A stretch of 64,000 bases of DNA from Gammaproteobacteria bacterium (GCA_030680605.1 JAUXUQ010000022.1:58992-122991); one strand, 5' to 3'; positions 1-10,718 are shown, numbered from the stretch's first letter. The notes: a model not told the origin generated them from the sequence alone. Translations and numbers: made by a program.

Positions 1-318
1 TGGGGATGGCAATATGTGTTTCCGGCGCGTGGACTTTCTACCGACCCGCGCTCCGGCGAGGTGAGGCGGCATCATGTGGACGAGAAGCTGATTCAGCGTG
101 CAATGAAGCGGGCGGTGCAAGAGACGGATATCGTTAAGCCGGCGACGCCGCACACCCTGCGCCATTCCTTTGCCACGCATTTGCTGCAGGCCGGTTACGA
201 CATCCGTACGGTGCAGGAGCTGCTTGGCCACAAGGATGTGCAGACGACGATGATTTATACTCATGTATTAAACCGCGGCGGGAAGGGTGTGCAGAGCCCG
301 CTGGATCAGTTGCTTTAA
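1..318 (+). CDS. intI: Integron-type tyrosine recombinase, C-terminal part (cut by window edge)
   Basis: The reading frame is open from base 1, so the 5' part lies outside the window. The visible part holds the catalytic C-terminal domain of a tyrosine recombinase: HTLRH (box II Arg), LGH and the nucleophile region [11 protein letters not shown]. The stretch [18 protein letters not shown] matches the extra patch that separates integron integrases (IntI) from XerC/D. IntI recombines attI and attC sites to move gene cassettes. Integron cassettes normally lie upstream of intI, so any array would be left of the window. No cassettes are seen downstream. Whether the gene is whole cannot be told. 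Confidence 0.85.
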   Translation, partial: WGWQYVFPARGLSTDPRSGEVRRHHVDEKLIQRAMKRAVQETDIVKPATPHTLRHSFATHLLQAGYDIRTVQELLGHKDVQTTMIYTHVLNRGGKGVQSPLDQLL

Positions 319-354
319 GGGAGGGAAGAGGGTGTACCGTGGGGGTGCTGCCCC

Positions 355-374
355 ATGCTATACTTGTATAGCAT
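355..374. promoter_or_regulatory. Perfect palindrome, probable operator of the toxin-antitoxin pair
   Basis: Two perfect 9-bp arms, ATGCTATAC and GTATAGCAT, flank TT. The palindrome ends 15 bp before the antitoxin ATG and contains -10-like TATACT. Type II antitoxins usually repress their own promoter through such a palindrome. A good Shine-Dalgarno (AGGAGG) lies between it and the ATG. The operator role is inferred. Confidence 0.6.
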
Positions 375-389
375 TAGTAGGAGGACACG

Positions 390-602
390 ATGTTAGCCCT
401 GAGATTATCCCCCGAGATTGAGCAGCGTTTGGAAAAGCTGGCGCAGAAAACTGGCCGCACCAAGAGCTATTATGCCAAAAAGGCGATCACCGAGTTTTTG
501 CAGGACGAGGAAGATTACCTGCTCGCCTTGACGCGCCTGGAAAAGAGTAATCCCCGCATTTCCCTGGAAGAGGTCGAGCGCCAACTTGGTTTGGAAAGTT
601 GA
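390..602 (+). CDS. RelB/CopG-like antitoxin
   Basis: A 70-residue protein whose N-terminus (LALRLSPEIEQRLEKLAQKTGRT, here as pattern only: beta strand then two helices) fits a ribbon-helix-helix DNA-binding fold of the RelB/DUF6290 group. The C-terminus is acidic, as in antitoxins that wrap their toxin. It is expected to neutralise the downstream RelE-like toxin and repress the operon with it. ATG at 390 has AGGAGG at the right distance. The toxin gene overlaps its 3' end by 17 bp, so the two are probably translationally coupled. Confidence 0.85.
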   Translation: MLALRLSPEIEQRLEKLAQKTGRTKSYYAKKAITEFLQDEEDYLLALTRLEKSNPRISLEEVERQLGLES

Positions 603-855
603 GTTTGACAGCGCCGCGCTGAAAGACTTAAAGCGCCTGGATCAAACTGCTCAGCGGCGTATTGTCCACTATCTGCGCGAACGCATCGCCATAGAAGAAA
701 ATCCGCGCCGCTTGGGCAAGGCTCTGCACGGAGATAAATCAGGGCTCTGGCGTTACCGCGTAGGTGACTATCGCTTGCTTTGCCGTATTGAAGACAACAT
801 ATTAATGGTTCTCGTCATAGCTGTTGGACATCGTAGCGGCGTTTACAAAAACTAG
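586..855 (+). CDS. RelE/ParE-family toxin
   Basis: An 89-residue RelE-superfamily toxin: [18 protein letters not shown] at the N-terminus, then [16 protein letters not shown] and [11 protein letters not shown] near the C-terminus, typical of RelE-like ribosome-dependent mRNA interferases. It starts at TTG 586 inside the antitoxin gene, which allows translational coupling and keeps toxin below antitoxin. Length is usual for the family. Activity is not provable from sequence, but the RelE-typical C-terminal Arg and Tyr are present. Confidence 0.85.
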   Translation: MVWKVEFDSAALKDLKRLDQTAQRRIVHYLRERIAIEENPRRLGKALHGDKSGLWRYRVGDYRLLCRIEDNILMVLVIAVGHRSGVYKN

Positions 856-869
856 ATGCATGTATTGCG

Positions 870-2744
870 ATGAAGTATCAACACAAATTTGACGTAATCA
901 TTGTCGGCGGCGGGCACGCGGGCACCGAAGCGGCGCTGGCGGCGGCGCGCATGGGCGCGCGCACATTGTTGCTGACGCAAAGCATTGAAACCCTGGGCCA
1001 GATGAGCTGCAACCCCTCCATCGGCGGTATCGGCAAGGGCCATCTGGTAAAGGAGATTGATGCGCTCGGCGGGCTGATGGCGCGTGCGGCGGATCAGGCC
1101 GGTATCCAGTTCCGTACCTTGAATGCGAGCAAGGGCCCGGCGGTGCGTGCCACCCGTGCGCAGGCCGACCGTGTACTCTACCGGCAGGCGGTGCGGGGCG
1201 CATTGGAGGCGCAAGCCAATCTTTCCATCTTTCAGCAGCCGGTGGAAGATTTAATCATTGAGGGCGAGCGCGTTACGGGTGTGGTGACGCAGATGGGTTT
1301 GCGTTTCAGCGCCCGCTGCGTGGTGCTGACAGTGGGCACGTTTCTCGCCGGGCGTATTCATGTCGGATTGTCGAATCATCAGGGTGGCCGCGCCGGTGAT
1401 CCACCCGCGAACGCGCTGGCAAGTCGCATGCGCGAGTTGCCGTTTCGGGTGGGGCGTTTGAAAACCGGCACGCCGCCGCGCATCGACGGGCGCACGATAG
1501 ATTATTCAAAGCTCGCGCCGCAGCCGGGCGACGAACCGCAGCCGGTGTTTTCCTTCATGGGGCGCGTCGCAGATCATCCGCGCCAGGTGCCGTGCCACAT
1601 CACCCACACCAACGAGCGCACGCACGACATCATCCGCGGCGGCCTCGACCGCTCGCCGATGTACACCGGCGTGATCGAAGGTGTGGGGCCGCGCTACTGT
1701 CCGTCCATCGAAGACAAGATCGTGCGCTTTGCCGACAAGGCTTCGCATCAGATTTTTGTCGAGCCGGAGGGGCTGACCACGCACGAGGTTTACCCCAACG
1801 GTATCTCGACCAGCCTGCCGTTCGATGTGCAGATCGAGCTGGTGCGCTCGATCAAGGGCTTTGAAAACGCGCACCTCACCCGCCCCGGCTACGCGATTGA
1901 GTACGATTACTTTGACCCGCGTGACTTGCAGCCTTCACTCGAAACCAAAATCATTCAAAATCTGTTTTTCGCCGGCCAGATCAACGGCACCACCGGCTAC
2001 GAAGAAGCGGCGGCGCAAGGCATCATGGCGGGCATCAATGCCGCCCTGCGGGTGCAGGAGCAGATGCCGTGGTGTCCGCGCCGCGATGAGGCGTATATCG
2101 GCGTATTGATTGACGACCTGATTACGCGCGGCACCAGCGAGCCGTACCGCATGTTCACCAGCCGCGCCGAGTACCGCCTGTTGTTGCGCGAAGACAATGC
2201 GGATTTGCGTCTCACAGCCAAGGGCCGCGAACTCGGCGTGGTAGACGATGCGCGCTGGCAGGCATTTGAGGCCAAGCGCGAGGCGATAGAAAAGGAACAG
2301 CAGCGCCTGCGCGCCACCCGGCTGCGCCCGGAGACATTGCCGGAAGAGGAGGCCGTGCGCGTGCTGGGGCAGCCGCTCAGCCGCGAGGCGACGCTGATGG
2401 AGTTGCTGCGCCGTCCGGATGTGAATTATCACGCGCTGCTGTCTCTGCCGGGTGCGGGTGAGGCGGCGGCCGATGAAAAAGTGGCGGAGCAGGTGGAGAT
2501 ACAGGCCAAGTATCATGGCTATATAGAGCGCCAGCACGACGAGATTGCGCGCGCGCGCCTGCATGAAGACACAGCCCTGCCGCTGGACCTCGATTACAGC
2601 AACGTGCGTGGTCTTTCCAGGGAAGTGCAGAGCAAGCTCGGCGACCACCGGCCGGCCACGCTGGGCCAGGCGGGCCGCATCTCGGGCGTCACCCCCGCCG
2701 CTGTATCGCTGTTGTGGGTACATGTGAAAAGGTGGCGTGCGTAA
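870..2744 (+). CDS. mnmG: tRNA uridine-5-carboxymethylaminomethyl(34) synthesis enzyme MnmG
   Basis: Full-length (624 residues) FAD-dependent MnmG (GidA). With MnmE it installs the cmnm5 group on U34 of several tRNAs in the cytoplasm. The N-terminal dinucleotide-binding motif [13 protein letters not shown], the [14 protein letters not shown] block and the C-terminal GidA-associated region ([22 protein letters not shown]) are all present. ATG 870 is chosen because [15 protein letters not shown] fits the family start. It overlaps rsmG by 8 bp. mnmG-rsmG-parA-parB is the ancestral order near the origin in many proteobacteria. Confidence 0.98.
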   Translation: MKYQHKFDVIIVGGGHAGTEAALAAARMGARTLLLTQSIETLGQMSCNPSIGGIGKGHLVKEIDALGGLMARAADQAGIQFRTLNASKGPAVRATRAQADRVLYRQAVRGALEAQANLSIFQQPVEDLIIEGERVTGVVTQMGLRFSARCVVLTVGTFLAGRIHVGLSNHQGGRAGDPPANALASRMRELPFRVGRLKTGTPPRIDGRTIDYSKLAPQPGDEPQPVFSFMGRVADHPRQVPCHITHTNERTHDIIRGGLDRSPMYTGVIEGVGPRYCPSIEDKIVRFADKASHQIFVEPEGLTTHEVYPNGISTSLPFDVQIELVRSIKGFENAHLTRPGYAIEYDYFDPRDLQPSLETKIIQNLFFAGQINGTTGYEEAAAQGIMAGINAALRVQEQMPWCPRRDEAYIGVLIDDLITRGTSEPYRMFTSRAEYRLLLREDNADLRLTAKGRELGVVDDARWQAFEAKREAIEKEQQRLRATRLRPETLPEEEAVRVLGQPLSREATLMELLRRPDVNYHALLSLPGAGEAAADEKVAEQVEIQAKYHGYIERQHDEIARARLHEDTALPLDLDYSNVRGLSREVQSKLGDHRPATLGQAGRISGVTPAAVSLLWVHVKRWRA

Positions 2745-3390
2745 TCATGAGGCGCTGAAAAATGTACTCCACGCCGGCCTCGTGCAACTCGGCGTGGCGT
2801 TGCCCGTTGCGGCGGAGCAGAGCCTGCTCGACCTTGTCCAGCTCATGGAGAAGTGGAACAAGGTCTACAATCTGACGGCGGTACGCGACCCGCAGGAGAT
2901 GATCACCCGCCACCTGTTGGACAGCCTCGCGGTGCTGCCGCATGTGCGCGGCCAGCACGTATTGGATATCGGCTGCGGTGCGGGCCTGCCCGGCCTGCCG
3001 CTTGCCATTGCCCTTCCCGGTACCCGTTTTACCCTGCTCGATGCCAATGCCAAGAAGACCCGCTTTGTCACCCAGGCCGCGGTGGAGCTGGGCTTGGCCA
3101 ATGTCGAGGTGGTACAGACACGGGTGGAGAAGTACCGGCCTGTGCGGAAATTCGATACACTGATGGCGCGCGCCGTTGCCAGTGTTGCCGAGCTGCTGCG
3201 TAACGCGCAACACCTGTGCGCCAGCAACGGCGAGTTTCTGTTCATGAAGGGGGCTTACCCGGCGCAAGAGTTGGCAGAGATGCCCGGGGAATTCAAAATG
3301 GTTGAAGTCATCAAACTGCAGGTGCCGGGGCTGGATGCAGAGCGCCATCTGGTGCGCGTGCACTGCGCTACAGCACAGGAGTCCGTGTAA
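2737..3390 (+). CDS. rsmG: 16S rRNA (guanine527-N7)-methyltransferase RsmG
   Basis: A 217-residue Rossmann-fold SAM methyltransferase (GidB) that methylates G527 of 16S rRNA. Visible landmarks are [26 protein letters not shown], the SAM motif [16 protein letters not shown] and the Arg-rich LMARAVASV. The start is GTG 2737, which overlaps the last codons of mnmG; the product starts [11 protein letters not shown]. Its TAA shares one base with the parA ATG, so mnmG, rsmG and parA are probably cotranscribed and coupled. Confidence 0.97.
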   Translation: MRNHEALKNVLHAGLVQLGVALPVAAEQSLLDLVQLMEKWNKVYNLTAVRDPQEMITRHLLDSLAVLPHVRGQHVLDIGCGAGLPGLPLAIALPGTRFTLLDANAKKTRFVTQAAVELGLANVEVVQTRVEKYRPVRKFDTLMARAVASVAELLRNAQHLCASNGEFLFMKGAYPAQELAEMPGEFKMVEVIKLQVPGLDAERHLVRVHCATAQESV

Positions 3391-4196
3391 TGGCGCGCAT
3401 CATCGCGCTCGCCAACCAGAAGGGCGGCGTCGGCAAGACCACCACGGCCATCAATCTTGCGGCCTCTCTCGCCGCGTGCAGCCGCCGGGTGCTGCTGGTA
3501 GACCTTGATCCCCAGGGCAACGCCACCATGGGCAGCGGCATTGACAAGAACGGCGTCAGTTACAGCGCTTACGATGTGCTGACGGGTGATGTCTCGCCCG
3601 CCGACGCCATACAGCCGACCCAGCTGAAAAACTTTTTTGTGCTGCCGGGCAATGCCAACCTCACGGCTGCCGAGGTGGATCTGGTCGGCAAGCTGCAACG
3701 CGAACACCGGCTGCGGCTGGCGCTGGCGCAGGTGGACGCGCAGTATGATTACATCCTCATTGACTGCCCGCCGTCGCTCAACATGCTTACGGTGAACGCG
3801 CTGGTGGCGGCGCAATCGGTGATGATCCCCATGCAGTGCGAGTATTACGCGCTGGAAGGGTTGGCCGCGCTGCTCGACACGGTCGAGCGTGTGCGCCAGA
3901 CGCACAATCCGCGGCTTGCCATCGAAGGCCTGCTGCGTACGTTGTTTGACCCGCGCAACAACCTGGCGAACGAAGTCTCCGCGCAGCTCACGCAGCACTT
4001 CGACGACAAGGTCTACCGTACGGTGATCCCGCGCAATGTGCGGCTGGCGGAGGCGCCCAGCCACGGCATGCCGGCGCTGGTATATGATAGGGCCTCACGC
4101 GGCGCGCTCGCTTATCTTGCGCTGGCGGGGGAAATATTGAAAAAAGACCGACAGGCGCAGCTGATGAACAAGGAAAAAGTAGCCAGTGGCAATTAA
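3390..4196 (+). CDS. parA: Chromosome-partitioning ATPase ParA
   Basis: A 268-residue ParA/Soj ATPase with the deviant Walker A motif QKGGVGKTTTAINLA, DLDPQGNATMG (A' box) and DCPPSLNMLTVNAL (Walker B). It binds DNA non-specifically as an ATP dimer and moves ParB-parS complexes to segregate the origin region. The ATG at 3390 overlaps the rsmG stop, and its own 3' end overlaps parB. No parS site was recognised in the window. Confidence 0.97.
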   Translation: MARIIALANQKGGVGKTTTAINLAASLAACSRRVLLVDLDPQGNATMGSGIDKNGVSYSAYDVLTGDVSPADAIQPTQLKNFFVLPGNANLTAAEVDLVGKLQREHRLRLALAQVDAQYDYILIDCPPSLNMLTVNALVAAQSVMIPMQCEYYALEGLAALLDTVERVRQTHNPRLAIEGLLRTLFDPRNNLANEVSAQLTQHFDDKVYRTVIPRNVRLAEAPSHGMPALVYDRASRGALAYLALAGEILKKDRQAQLMNKEKVASGN

Positions 4197-5040
4197 AAAA
4201 CGCGGACTGGGGCGCGGCCTCGATGCATTACTCGGTGGTGCGGTTGCGGCCGGTCAGGTCGGCGATGGCGATCTGCGGACTCTGCCGCTGGAGATTATCC
4301 GGCGCGGCAAATACCAGCCGCGCATGGACATGCGCCCGGAGACGCTGGAAGACCTTGCCAACTCGATACGCGCGCAGGGTGTGGTGCAGCCGATCGTGGT
4401 GCGGCCCATCGCGGCGGGGCAGTACGAAATCATCGCCGGTGAGCGCCGTTGGCGCGCGGCGCAGATCGCGGGCCTGACCGACATCCCCGCCGTGGTACGC
4501 AAGGTGGCCGACCAGGCCGCCATCGCCATGGCGCTGATTGAAAACATTCAGCGCGAAGACCTCAATCCGCTGGAAGAAGCCAACGCCTTGCAGCGTCTCA
4601 TCAATGAATTCGACATGACCCACGAGCTTGCCGCCGAGGCGGTCGGGCGCTCGCGCGCGGCGGTGAGCAACCTGCTGCGGCTGCTCTCGCTCAATGCCGA
4701 CGTGCGCAAACTGCTGGAAACCAACGCACTGGAGATGGGCCATGCCCGCGCCCTGCTCGGCCTCAGCGGCAAGGCGCAGAGCGAGGCCGCGCAGCGTGTG
4801 GCCGACAAGGGCATGTCGGTGCGTGAGACCGAGCAACTGGTGCGCCGTCTGCAGTCAGCACCCGCACGCGGCAAGACCAAGCCCCGCGTCGATCCCGACA
4901 TCCGCCGCTTTGAAGCAGAACTGTCGGAAAAGCTGGCGGCACCGGTGCGTGTAGAGCACGGCGACAAGGGCAAGGGTCGGCTTATTATCAGCTACAACAG
5001 CCTGGACGAGTTGGAAGGAATCTTGAAGCACATCAAATAG
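4186..5040 (+). CDS. parB: Chromosome-partitioning protein ParB
   Basis: A 284-residue ParB/Spo0J CTPase and DNA-binding protein. The N-terminus has the usual KKRGLGRGLDALLG. The ParB/Srx domain follows, with QYEIIAGERRWRAAQIAGL and ALIENIQREDLNPLEEA, then a helix-turn-helix (ELAAEAVGRSRAAVSNLLRL) and a C-terminal dimerisation region. Translation starts at GTG 4186, overlapping the parA stop by 11 bp, which suggests coupling. It loads on parS and works with ParA in origin segregation. Confidence 0.97.
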   Translation: MAIKKRGLGRGLDALLGGAVAAGQVGDGDLRTLPLEIIRRGKYQPRMDMRPETLEDLANSIRAQGVVQPIVVRPIAAGQYEIIAGERRWRAAQIAGLTDIPAVVRKVADQAAIAMALIENIQREDLNPLEEANALQRLINEFDMTHELAAEAVGRSRAAVSNLLRLLSLNADVRKLLETNALEMGHARALLGLSGKAQSEAAQRVADKGMSVRETEQLVRRLQSAPARGKTKPRVDPDIRRFEAELSEKLAAPVRVEHGDKGKGRLIISYNSLDELEGILKHIK

Positions 5041-5329
5041 CGCCATGCAGCACGTGCTATGTACGCCAGCGTACAGAACATTCTCGACAGAGGGCGCATA
5101 AATACCACAGCTTGGACGTCGATCATGCCTTATCTGTATTGGTATAGTCAGTGCAGACTACCTTCGAGCCTGAGCAAGAGTGCAGCGGATGAGGCTTACG
5201 CCGTGATGCCGCCGATGACTAAACTGGCTGCATGAGCAGCAGCGGGAAATCCACTGGAAAACCCTGGATTACTGTTTAAGCGAGCGGGGCCACTTCTGAC
5301 AAGCAGCAGCTAAATTTTAAGGAGGACCT
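5041..5329. other. Intergenic region before the secreted-protein gene
   Basis: This 289-bp gap has no convincing ORF. A possible weak promoter is TTGGAC at 5112-5117 and TGTATT at 5135-5140 with a 17-bp spacer. A strong Shine-Dalgarno (AAGGAGG) sits directly before the ATG at 5330. No clear terminator for parB is seen. Confidence 0.4.
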
Positions 5330-6619
5330 ATGTTCAGCCAGCGTTTTCTTTTAATCGTATCTTTATTAATTCCGTTCATTCTAGTTGCGCCCGCTGCTGC
5401 GGATGACGCAAAAGCCACGCCTGTCATAGACAACTTTTACGTCGAGCAAGTCGATAACCTCGACCCTGACACCGACTTGGTGTTTGTCCTGGAAGGTACG
5501 CGGGGCGGCGCGGCCAAGTTACGCATCAGTGGTATCGCGCGCACCATTCCCATGCGCGAGGTTGAGTCGGGCGTGTATGAAGGCAGCTACACCATCAAGC
5601 GTACGGACAAACTCAAGGCCAATACCCGCGTGAGTGCCACGCTTGAGAAGCGAGGACTGCTGGCCACACGGAGCCTGGGGAAGCCACTCACGACCGACAG
5701 CCTGAGCATTGGGAGCTTCACTGTGCAAGCCGTGGATCGTATCGAGCCGGGCGTCGATCTCAATTTCACACTGAACGGCACGCCGCGCGGCAAGGCTACA
5801 TTTACCATCGAAGGGGTGGTAGCCAACGTGCTGATGAGGGAAACCAGCGCCGGTGTTTACACAGGCACATACACCATACGCCAGCGCGACAACTTCCCGC
5901 CCGGCGTGAAGATCACAGCCATGCTCTCGCCACACACGCAATCGGCGGTAGCAACGCTCAAACAATCATTAGTCAAAGACGCTGACGCGCCGATCATTAA
6001 GAATCTCACGCCGCACGATGGTGACACGGTATCGCTGGGCAGCCGTATATTCATCTCAAGCAGTTTTGATGATGGCGCAGGCTCCGGTGTAGATCCTGCC
6101 GCGGTGCGTGTGCTGTTTGACGGGCGCGACGTTACTGATAGCGCTGTTATCACAACGAGCTTCTTCAGCTATCAGCCTGAGTCTCCGCTTTCCCCTAAGG
6201 AATATAAGGTAGAGGTCAGCGCCAAAGACCTGGCCGGTAATGCAGCACGTATGCAGTGGAAATTCAAAGTGCAGCGTGACGGGGGCAGGCCAGATGCAAG
6301 GGCCATCTTGCCTCTGGAAATCCTGAGCCCTGCCAACAACAGCGACGTGAGGGGGTCGGGAGCCGTAGAGGTGAGTGGCAGAAGCGCCCCTAATATCGAC
6401 GTGAGCATCAATGTTGAGGCCTACTCCGCGCTCGCCGGTATCATTGGGATGAATCAAAATATCCTTAACCGCACAGTGAGGAGTGATGCTAACGGTAACT
6501 TCAACTTCACCTTCAAGCCACTCTTCGTCGTACCCGGAACGCGCTACGAAGTGAAGCTCAGTGTCGGCGGAGGTGACCAAAGACGCGAACAGACACTGGT
6601 GCTGCATGCGCGTCAATGA
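5330..6619 (+). CDS. Secreted protein with two homologous repeats and Ig-like domains, unknown function
   Basis: A 429-residue protein with a clear Sec signal peptide (MFSQRFLLIVSLLIPFILV, then APAAA before D). Residues about 30-110 and 118-205 are two copies of one domain; compare REVESGVYEGSYTIKR with RETSAGVYTGTYTIRQ. A region with DGAGSGVDPAAVRVLFDGRDVT and KDLAGNAA (about 220-315) looks like a bacterial Ig/cadherin-type beta-sandwich. A last beta-rich domain (about 330-429) has LEILSPANNSDV and DANGNFNFTF. It is likely a periplasmic or surface adhesion/binding protein, but I do not recognise a named family. A strong RBS precedes it, and a small ORF overlaps its stop. Confidence 0.75.
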   Translation: MFSQRFLLIVSLLIPFILVAPAAADDAKATPVIDNFYVEQVDNLDPDTDLVFVLEGTRGGAAKLRISGIARTIPMREVESGVYEGSYTIKRTDKLKANTRVSATLEKRGLLATRSLGKPLTTDSLSIGSFTVQAVDRIEPGVDLNFTLNGTPRGKATFTIEGVVANVLMRETSAGVYTGTYTIRQRDNFPPGVKITAMLSPHTQSAVATLKQSLVKDADAPIIKNLTPHDGDTVSLGSRIFISSSFDDGAGSGVDPAAVRVLFDGRDVTDSAVITTSFFSYQPESPLSPKEYKVEVSAKDLAGNAARMQWKFKVQRDGGRPDARAILPLEILSPANNSDVRGSGAVEVSGRSAPNIDVSINVEAYSALAGIIGMNQNILNRTVRSDANGNFNFTFKPLFVVPGTRYEVKLSVGGGDQRREQTLVLHARQ

Positions 6620-6792
6620 GCAAGCCAATTAAGATAATCGTCACAAGCAGTGAGGGTGTCACGCCCTCGCTGCCGTTCGTGAACGACGTGCCGGTTCTTT
6701 ATGCGAATCCATTTTTCGCCTTGAACGGCACGCTGCAAAGCGCGGTGGCGCAGGAAGTAGCGGGGGAGGCCTCCCTGAAGCACAGCAAATAA
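6616..6792 (+). CDS. Small ORF (58 aa) coupled to the secreted protein
   Basis: A 58-residue frame starts at ATG 6616, overlapping the TGA of the preceding gene as ATGA. It reads MSKPIKIIVTSSEGVTPSLP and so on, with VPVLYANPFFALNGTL in the middle, and ends ASLKHSK. Codon choice resembles its neighbours. It has no signal peptide, TM segment or family I recognise. The stop-start overlap argues for translational coupling, but chance cannot be excluded for so short a frame. Confidence 0.45.
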   Translation: MSKPIKIIVTSSEGVTPSLPFVNDVPVLYANPFFALNGTLQSAVAQEVAGEASLKHSK

Positions 6793-6817
6793 CCGGTTTG
6801 CAGGCTTACCCCCAGGC

Positions 6818-7417
6818 ATGAACGAAACCGAGCAACGTCGTAAGGAATGGGAAACACGCTATCAGGCTGGCGCTACGGGCTGGGATCGCGGCGTACCCAG
6901 CCCTGCGCTCCATGCCTGGCTGGCGAGCGGTGCCCTTACCCCTTGCCGCATACTCATTCCCGGTTGTGGCCGCGGCCACGAAGTAACGTATCTGGCGCAA
7001 CTGGGTTTCGATGTTACGGCCGTCGACCTCGCCCCCTCAGCCGTGCATGCCTTGCGCGCCGCGTTGGCAACAACTGGCGTTTCAGCGCAGGTGGTGGAGG
7101 CAGACCTGTTTCATTGGCAACCAGACACTACCTTTGACGCCATCTACGAACAAACCGCATTGTGCGCCATTGATCCCACCATGCGCAGCGACTACGCTGA
7201 AAGACTATGGACATGGCTCAAGCCCGGCGGAAAACTCTACGCCCTCTTCATGCAGACCGGTCAACCCGGAGGCCCGCCGTTTCACTGCGAGCTGGTGGAC
7301 ATGCGCGCACTATTTCCTGCGGAGCGCTGGCACTGGCCCGATGAATCCGCAACACGCATCCCACACCCTTCGCGTGCAGAAATGCACGAGCTTGGGTTTG
7401 TGCTCACGCGGCGGTGA
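6818..7417 (+). CDS. TPMT-family class I SAM-dependent methyltransferase
   Basis: A 199-residue methyltransferase close to the thiopurine S-methyltransferase/thiol methyltransferase group. [18 protein letters not shown] (about residues 14-31) is the typical substrate-side start. The SAM motif is [16 protein letters not shown] (about 45-60), followed by [14 protein letters not shown] and [11 protein letters not shown]. Natural substrate is not deducible; related enzymes methylate thiols, thiopurines, halides, selenium or tellurium compounds. It stands between the small ORF and mtnC, with 58 bp before the latter. Confidence 0.85.
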   Translation: MNETEQRRKEWETRYQAGATGWDRGVPSPALHAWLASGALTPCRILIPGCGRGHEVTYLAQLGFDVTAVDLAPSAVHALRAALATTGVSAQVVEADLFHWQPDTTFDAIYEQTALCAIDPTMRSDYAERLWTWLKPGGKLYALFMQTGQPGGPPFHCELVDMRALFPAERWHWPDESATRIPHPSRAEMHELGFVLTRR

Positions 7418-7475
7418 GAGTTACGCTACCGTATCGGCATCTACAGCCGACCTGAATATAAGGCATAGCCACGCC

Positions 7476-8156
7476 ATGATTAAAGCCATTCTTACTGACA
7501 TCGAAGGCACAACGTCGTCGCTGTCGTTTGTGAAAGACGTGTTGTTTCCCTACGCACACACGCACATGGCGGCGTTCGTGCGCGCCCATGCGCACGAGGC
7601 GGCGGTGCGTAAATGGCTCGATGAGGTGCGGCAGACGCTGGGTGGGTGTGCCGATGATGAAAAAGTCATTGCGCAACTTGTGCAGTGGATAGACGAAGAT
7701 AAAAAAGTTACGCCGCTGAAGGCGCTGCAGGGCATGATCTGGGAGGCAGGCTACCGGCAGGGCGATTTCAAGGGCCATGTGTACGAGGACGCGGTGCAAA
7801 AACTTGAGGAGTGGCGCGCGCAGGGTTTAAAACTGTATGTATTTTCCTCCGGCTCGGTGCAGGCGCAAAAACTTTTATTCACCCACTCGGAGTATGGCGA
7901 TCTCACGCCGCTGTTTTCAGGCTATTTCGATACCACCGCAGGGACGAAACGGGAGCCGGGTTCTTATCGCAAGATCGCAGCGGACATCGGCCTGCCGCCG
8001 GGTGACATTTTATTTCTGTCGGATATTAAAGAGGAGCTGGATGCCGCCCGCAACGCAGACATGCAGACGGTGTGGCTGCTAAGAGAGGGTGACCTGCCCG
8101 CCGCACATCCACAGGCCCGCAGCTTCGACGAGATTTCTTGGGTGTCTGAAAGTTAA
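7476..8156 (+). CDS. mtnC: Enolase-phosphatase E1 of the methionine salvage pathway
   Basis: A 226-residue HAD-family enzyme. [18 protein letters not shown] is the hallmark start, with the HAD nucleophile Asp in [20 protein letters not shown] is motif [15 protein letters not shown] carries the metal-binding acidic residues. It converts 2,3-diketo-5-methylthiopentyl-1-phosphate by enolisation and dephosphorylation to the acireductone. The same frame is open further upstream, but only ATG 7476 gives a normal E1 N-terminus. No mtnB, mtnD or mtnA is adjacent. Confidence 0.95.
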   Translation: MIKAILTDIEGTTSSLSFVKDVLFPYAHTHMAAFVRAHAHEAAVRKWLDEVRQTLGGCADDEKVIAQLVQWIDEDKKVTPLKALQGMIWEAGYRQGDFKGHVYEDAVQKLEEWRAQGLKLYVFSSGSVQAQKLLFTHSEYGDLTPLFSGYFDTTAGTKREPGSYRKIAADIGLPPGDILFLSDIKEELDAARNADMQTVWLLREGDLPAAHPQARSFDEISWVSES

Positions 8157-8722
8157 AACGGCACCCAGGTCTTTTCCTCGCTGTAACTGAGATAGCCGAT
8201 GTTCACGCCGCCACGCAGGCCGACGCCCAGACGGATGGGCGCAAGCACGATCTTGTCTTTTTGCTGGTAGTTGATGCCCGCACCGGCAATGTAATAGAAG
8301 CTGCCCTCAACAGCGGGGAAGCGCTGGTAGATGGCGCTGGCCGCAGGCAGGTGATAGACCAGCACGAACACCTTGGAGGCGTTCGCCCCAGCGTCGAAGC
8401 CGATGGAGGGGCCGGTCCAGTGTACCTTGCGCGTGCCGCCGTTTTTCAGCGTGATACTGCCGTCGCCGTAGCGCAGGCCCACCACCAGCGCGCCACTTAC
8501 CTCTTCGCCCTTGATGTAGCCGTTGGGCTGGCCGTGATCCTCAAAGGCCTTTTCTATGACCTTGGCGAGACCAGCTGTGCTTTCACCAAAAAACGCCTCG
8601 GCTTCCTTGAGGGTGGTGTTTTTGTCGTAGGTGTCCTTGTCGTCGGCTGCGGTTGCCGCCAGCGGGGCGCCGAGCAGACAGGTCATCAGGGTCGCGAGGG
8701 CAGATAATGAGGTCAGGCGCAT
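8153..8722 (-). CDS. DUF1134 (EipA-like) exported protein
   Basis: A 189-residue protein with a signal peptide ([20 protein letters not shown], cleavage near ATAADD). The mature part has [36 protein letters not shown] and [16 protein letters not shown], the Gly-rich beta strands typical of DUF1134. The Brucella member EipA folds into a small beta-barrel and affects envelope integrity; this role is only inferred here. The stop overlaps the mtnC stop on the other strand by 4 bp, so the genes converge. It starts divergently from the atp operon. Confidence 0.85.
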   Translation of the reverse strand: MRLTSLSALATLMTCLLGAPLAATAADDKDTYDKNTTLKEAEAFFGESTAGLAKVIEKAFEDHGQPNGYIKGEEVSGALVVGLRYGDGSITLKNGGTRKVHWTGPSIGFDAGANASKVFVLVYHLPAASAIYQRFPAVEGSFYYIAGAGINYQQKDKIVLAPIRLGVGLRGGVNIGYLSYSEEKTWVPF

Positions 8723-8883
8723 CGTTCAAGTCTCCTGTCGGATGGCGGTGTGTGAGGAGTCAGTCTATCATAGCCAATAATGCGGCAAGGCACGCTACGG
8801 TTGACGCCAGGACGGCATGGCGTCGCCCAACTACCGGGCGGTCGTTGACGCCACACCGCCTCAACCTTTATACTTCGCGCCCT

Positions 8884-9080
8884 ATGAGCAAGGCCAAGGG
8901 AACCGGCTTGGCGCTGATCGGGGTAGGTACGCTGTTGACCTCCTCGGTGCTGGTCGGGTTGCTGTTGGGATATGGTCTCGATGTGTGGTTAGGTACACTC
9001 CCACTCTTCATGTTCATCTTGGGCTACCTGGGTTTCGTGGGCGGATTCCTGAAGGTTTACAGGCAGTTGACCAAGCCAGA

Positions 9081-9084
<4 letters not shown>
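8884..9084 (+). CDS. AtpZ/AtpI-like small membrane protein at the head of the atp operon
   Basis: A 66-residue protein with two membrane segments (VGTLLTSSVLVGLLLGYGL and PLFMFILGYLGFVGGFLKV), separated by DVWLGT. This matches the ATPase_gene1/AtpZ family, thought to help F-type ATP synthase assembly or Mg/Ca supply. The start is ATG 8884; the frame is open further upstream but nothing there resembles the family. Its TGA overlaps the GTG of atpI. Confidence 0.8.
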
Positions 9085-10315
<1,231 letters not shown>

Positions 10316-10427
10316 CTATCAGGAACTACAGTAGCTGGTGGCCAGGAAATATACCACCTCGCCACCAGCAACTAGTCACTCGCCACTTGTTGATTTAGAA
10401 CTACTTACTTTAATTTAGGAGACTGAA
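10316..10427. repeat. Intergenic inverted repeat A (atpB-atpE gap)
   Basis: Perfect 9-bp arms GCTGGTGGC (10334-10342) and GCCACCAGC (10361-10369) form a stem-loop. Further right, TAGTCACTCGCCACTTG resembles the inverted repeats in the atpD-atpC and glmU-glmS gaps. TTTAGGAGA before 10428 is the atpE ribosome-binding site. The hairpin could moderate mRNA stability, as atpE must be expressed at a higher level than its neighbours; that role is inferred. Confidence 0.6.
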
Positions 10428-10718
10428 ATGACACCCGACATGATTGCAATGATTTACGCCTACACCGCAGTGGGCGTGGGCGTGATTCTCGCCGCCGCCG
10501 GCCTGGGCTCGGCCATCGGCTGGGGCCTGATCTGCGCCAAGACGCTGGAAGGCATCGCGCGCCAGCCGGAGATGCGTCCGCAGCTGATGACCAACATGTT
10601 CATCTTCGCAGGCCTGATGGAGTCATTCCCGTTCATCATTCTCGCGTTCGGCATGTGGTTCCTGTTCGCCAATCCGTTCGTGGGCGCACTGCAGGCAGCC
10701 ATAGGCGCGGCGGGTTAA
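10428..10718 (+). CDS. atpE: F0 ATP synthase subunit c
   Basis: A 96-residue hairpin proteolipid that forms the rotor ring. Helix 1 is Gly/Ala-rich ([17 protein letters not shown]); the polar loop carries the invariant RQPE; helix 2 has the proton-binding Glu at about residue 65 in [10 protein letters not shown]. The protein is longer than the E. coli subunit by a short C-terminal tail ([16 protein letters not shown]). The carboxylate is within a proton-type context; there is no clear sodium signature. Confidence 0.97.
   Translation: MTPDMIAMIYAYTAVGVGVILAAAGLGSAIGWGLICAKTLEGIARQPEMRPQLMTNMFIFAGLMESFPFIILAFGMWFLFANPFVGALQAAIGAAG

Noticed and set aside
1..5329. Replication origin or parS sites near mnmG-parAB
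   Set aside because: No DnaA-box cluster and no TGTTTCACGTGAAACA-type site was seen; only gene order hints at the origin.
7011..7475. Upstream extension of the mtnC frame
   Set aside because: It overlaps the methyltransferase gene in another frame and is not E1-like; ATG 7476 gives the canonical start.
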